A stretch of 64,000 nt of DNA from Neobacillus soli NBRC 102451 (lineage in GTDB: Bacteria; Bacillota; Bacilli; Bacillales; Cytobacillaceae), in contig NZ_BCVI01000039.1 of assembly GCF_001591665.1 (NCBI RefSeq), forward strand, positions 112,433 through 176,432. Direction: 5' to 3'. Both the position numbers and the translations under genes were made by a program. The notes below the pieces were generated by a model. It did no database searches. It was not told the DNA's origin and saw only the letters and a list, made by a program, of their open reading frames with translations. Positions 62,933-64,000 of this stretch are shown here, one piece after another. Numbering within the stretch: position 1 is the stretch's first letter; each line of letters opens with the position of its first letter.

Positions 62933-63292
62933 ATGATTCATGGTCATGTTACAGCATGGGCTTTAGCACTAATTTTATTCATCGTTGCGCTTTTCTTACA
63001 TAAGAGCGGAAAGGCAAAAGGATTTAAAATTGTCCAAATGATTTTACGAGTACTTTATCTGGTCATTATTGCAACAGGTGTTGGACTTCTTTTTAGCGTA
63101 GATAGGATAGATGTTTGGTATATTTTAAAAGCGGTTGCTGGATTATGGGTAATTGGTTTATTTGAAATGATTCTCACGCGTGTTACAGACAAAAGAAGGA
63201 CTTCTACTTTTTGGATACAGTTTGTAGTTGCCTGGTTACTTGTTTTATATTTAGGTTTTGAAAAATTGCCGATGTCTATTTTTAATATGTAA
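62933..63292 (+). CDS. yisL: YisL (UPF0344) membrane protein
   Basis: A 119-residue membrane protein with four predicted helices and the YisL start MIHGHVTAWALALILFIVALFLHKSG. The function is unknown. AGGGAGG precedes the ATG. It lies after yisK as in B. subtilis and ends in a hairpin terminator. Confidence 0.9.
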   Translation: MIHGHVTAWALALILFIVALFLHKSGKAKGFKIVQMILRVLYLVIIATGVGLLFSVDRIDVWYILKAVAGLWVIGLFEMILTRVTDKRRTSTFWIQFVVAWLLVLYLGFEKLPMSIFNM

Positions 63293-63310
63293 GGCGATAT
63301 TCTAAAAATG

Positions 63311-63342
63311 AAGGCTGTCCTAGTAGCTTGGGCAGCCTTTTG
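63311..63342 (+). terminator. yisL terminator
   Basis: AAGGCTGTCC/GGGCAGCCTT is a 10-bp stem (one wobble) with a 9-nt loop and TTTT. Confidence 0.8.
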
Positions 63343-63417
63343 TCATTTAGCATAAAACAGCGTGACAACTTTCAGCTTTGGTTTTACTATTGAAAATAGA
63401 GAGAGGAGAGGATCAAT

Positions 63418-63690
63418 GTGCTAGTAAAGGTGTTTGCAAATCTCCGGCAAATTTGCGGCGGAGTAACAGTAACGGTGCATCCTGATGGGGAGCGGGTAAT
63501 CGATGTCCTTGATAAAATGGTGGAAATGTTTCCCGATTTAAAGGATGAAATTTTTACAGTGGAAAAAGAGCTGTTGCCATTCGTCCACGTGTATGTAAAC
63601 GGAAGGAATATCATCCATCTAGATGACCTTCAGACAAAAGTTACCGAAACAGATCAATTTGCTCTTTTTCCACCTGTTGCAGGTGGCTAA
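63418..63690 (+). CDS. MoaD/ThiS-type ubiquitin-like sulphur carrier
   Basis: A 90-residue beta-grasp protein ending in PPVAGG, the C-terminal Gly-Gly that is adenylated and thiocarboxylated in MoaD/ThiS proteins. The N-terminal VKVFANLRQICGG fits the MoaD pattern. A role in molybdopterin (or tungstopterin) or another sulphur-transfer pathway is likely, but no moaE/moaB neighbour is in view. The GTG start at 63418 follows AGAGGAGAGGA. The next gene starts one base after its stop codon, so they are linked. Confidence 0.8.
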   Translation: MLVKVFANLRQICGGVTVTVHPDGERVIDVLDKMVEMFPDLKDEIFTVEKELLPFVHVYVNGRNIIHLDDLQTKVTETDQFALFPPVAGG

Positions 63691-63691
63691 G

Positions 63692-63964
63692 ATGATAGTT
63701 AGAGATTTAGAGTTTCGCGGGATAAGTAGGCAGCATCTCGGGATGTATTTTGAGGAGCTTGGGGCAAAACAAGAAACGAACACATTCCCCTATATTTTTG
63801 CTGCAGAGGATTGGAGCGGACAAATATTATCGGAAGAGGAAATATCATTTACTTCCTCTTTTAAAGTAAATACCGTTCAGGTTCGTTTCAGTGCAGATAG
63901 CGGGAACAGGTTAGAAGAGCTTATAAAAAATTATCGTTACAAGACAACAAGGATAGGCGGGTAA
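63692..63964 (+). CDS. uncharacterised protein coupled to the MoaD-like gene
   Basis: I do not recognise this 90-residue product. It starts MIVRDLEFRGISRQHLGMYFEELG and ends YRYKTTRIGG, with no membrane helix, cysteine or known motif. The ATG at 63692 follows the MoaD-like stop codon by one base, with AGGTGG serving as ribosome site inside the preceding gene, so translation is coupled. It also ends in Gly-Gly. Because the window ends here, the rest of the operon, possibly a cofactor enzyme, cannot be seen. Confidence 0.7.
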   Translation: MIVRDLEFRGISRQHLGMYFEELGAKQETNTFPYIFAAEDWSGQILSEEEISFTSSFKVNTVQVRFSADSGNRLEELIKNYRYKTTRIGG

Positions 63965-64000
63965 AAACAAAAGGCATCTGCGCATAATGATATGCTCCCC

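Noticed and set aside
1..64000. tRNA, rRNA, prophage or insertion sequences
   Set aside because: No recognisable tRNA or rRNA sequence, transposase, integrase or phage structural gene was found on either strand.

Overview
The window looks like chromosomal DNA of a low-GC, endospore-forming member of the Bacillaceae (a Bacillus or Neobacillus-type organism). It carries spore-germination genes (gerPA-PF), competence (comK), scoC/hpr, prsA, ecsABC and hemEHY. Ribosome binding sites are strong AGGAGG-type and there are many GTG/TTG starts. Gene order follows the B. subtilis yhe-yha-yhg-yhf-yhj-add-gerP-yis region with local losses (sspB, yheB, pbpF, yhgD, aprE, sbcDC) and insertions. No rRNA, tRNA, CRISPR, prophage or insertion sequence was recognised. 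Species cannot be fixed from the sequence alone.

Layout. 1-8.2 kb: a small Cys-rich protein, msmX (sugar ABC ATPase) with an upstream CdaR-type regulator gene, small proteins, and four tandem YheC/YheD ATP-grasp genes on the minus strand. 8.3-12.7 kb: yheA, yhaX, an acyl-CoA ligase and yhaR. 12.8-20.6 kb: yhaQP exporter, yhaO-yhaN-yhaM (nuclease/DNA-repair type) and yhaL. 20.6-25.4 kb: prsA, scoC, trpP and hit, then a gene-poor 590-bp stretch with three repeated RNA-like units. 25.5-30.2 kb: ecsABC, yhaA and a PAP2 phosphatase. 30.2-30.6 kb: a seven-unit 52-bp tandem array. 30.6-36.4 kb: yhfA-like permease, hmoB and hemEHY. 36.5-46.4 kb: yhgE, yhfI, lplJ, lcfB with a FadR-like site, a crotonase, azlCD and yhfN. 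46.4-50.6 kb: a dispersed repeat, an IDEAL protein, comK, yhjD, an LCP protein, yhjE and a signal peptidase. 50.7-58 kb: addBA. 58-60.1 kb: gerPA-PF on the minus strand. 60.2-64 kb: a c-di-GMP-I riboswitch controlling a solitary CpaF/TadA-type ATPase, a 32-codon membrane ORF, yisK, yisL, a MoaD-like protein and an orphan gene.

Functional themes: protein secretion and processing (prsA, ecsABC, signal peptidase, scoC), heme synthesis and breakdown (hemEHY, hmoB), fatty-acid activation and beta-oxidation steps (two ligases, two crotonases, FadR-like operator), DNA repair (addAB, yhaONM, LexA-like boxes), and spore coat/germination. Regulatory sites readable in the DNA include a TRAP-type triplet array on trpP, a FadR palindrome at lcfB, paired operators at yhgE, LexA-like boxes at yhjD and yhaO, a cre-like site at msmX, sporulation-type promoters at gerPA and the yheCD cluster, and the c-di-GMP riboswitch. 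The least explained elements are the repeated RNA-like units before ecsA, the 52-bp array, and the riboswitch-controlled orphan ATPase.
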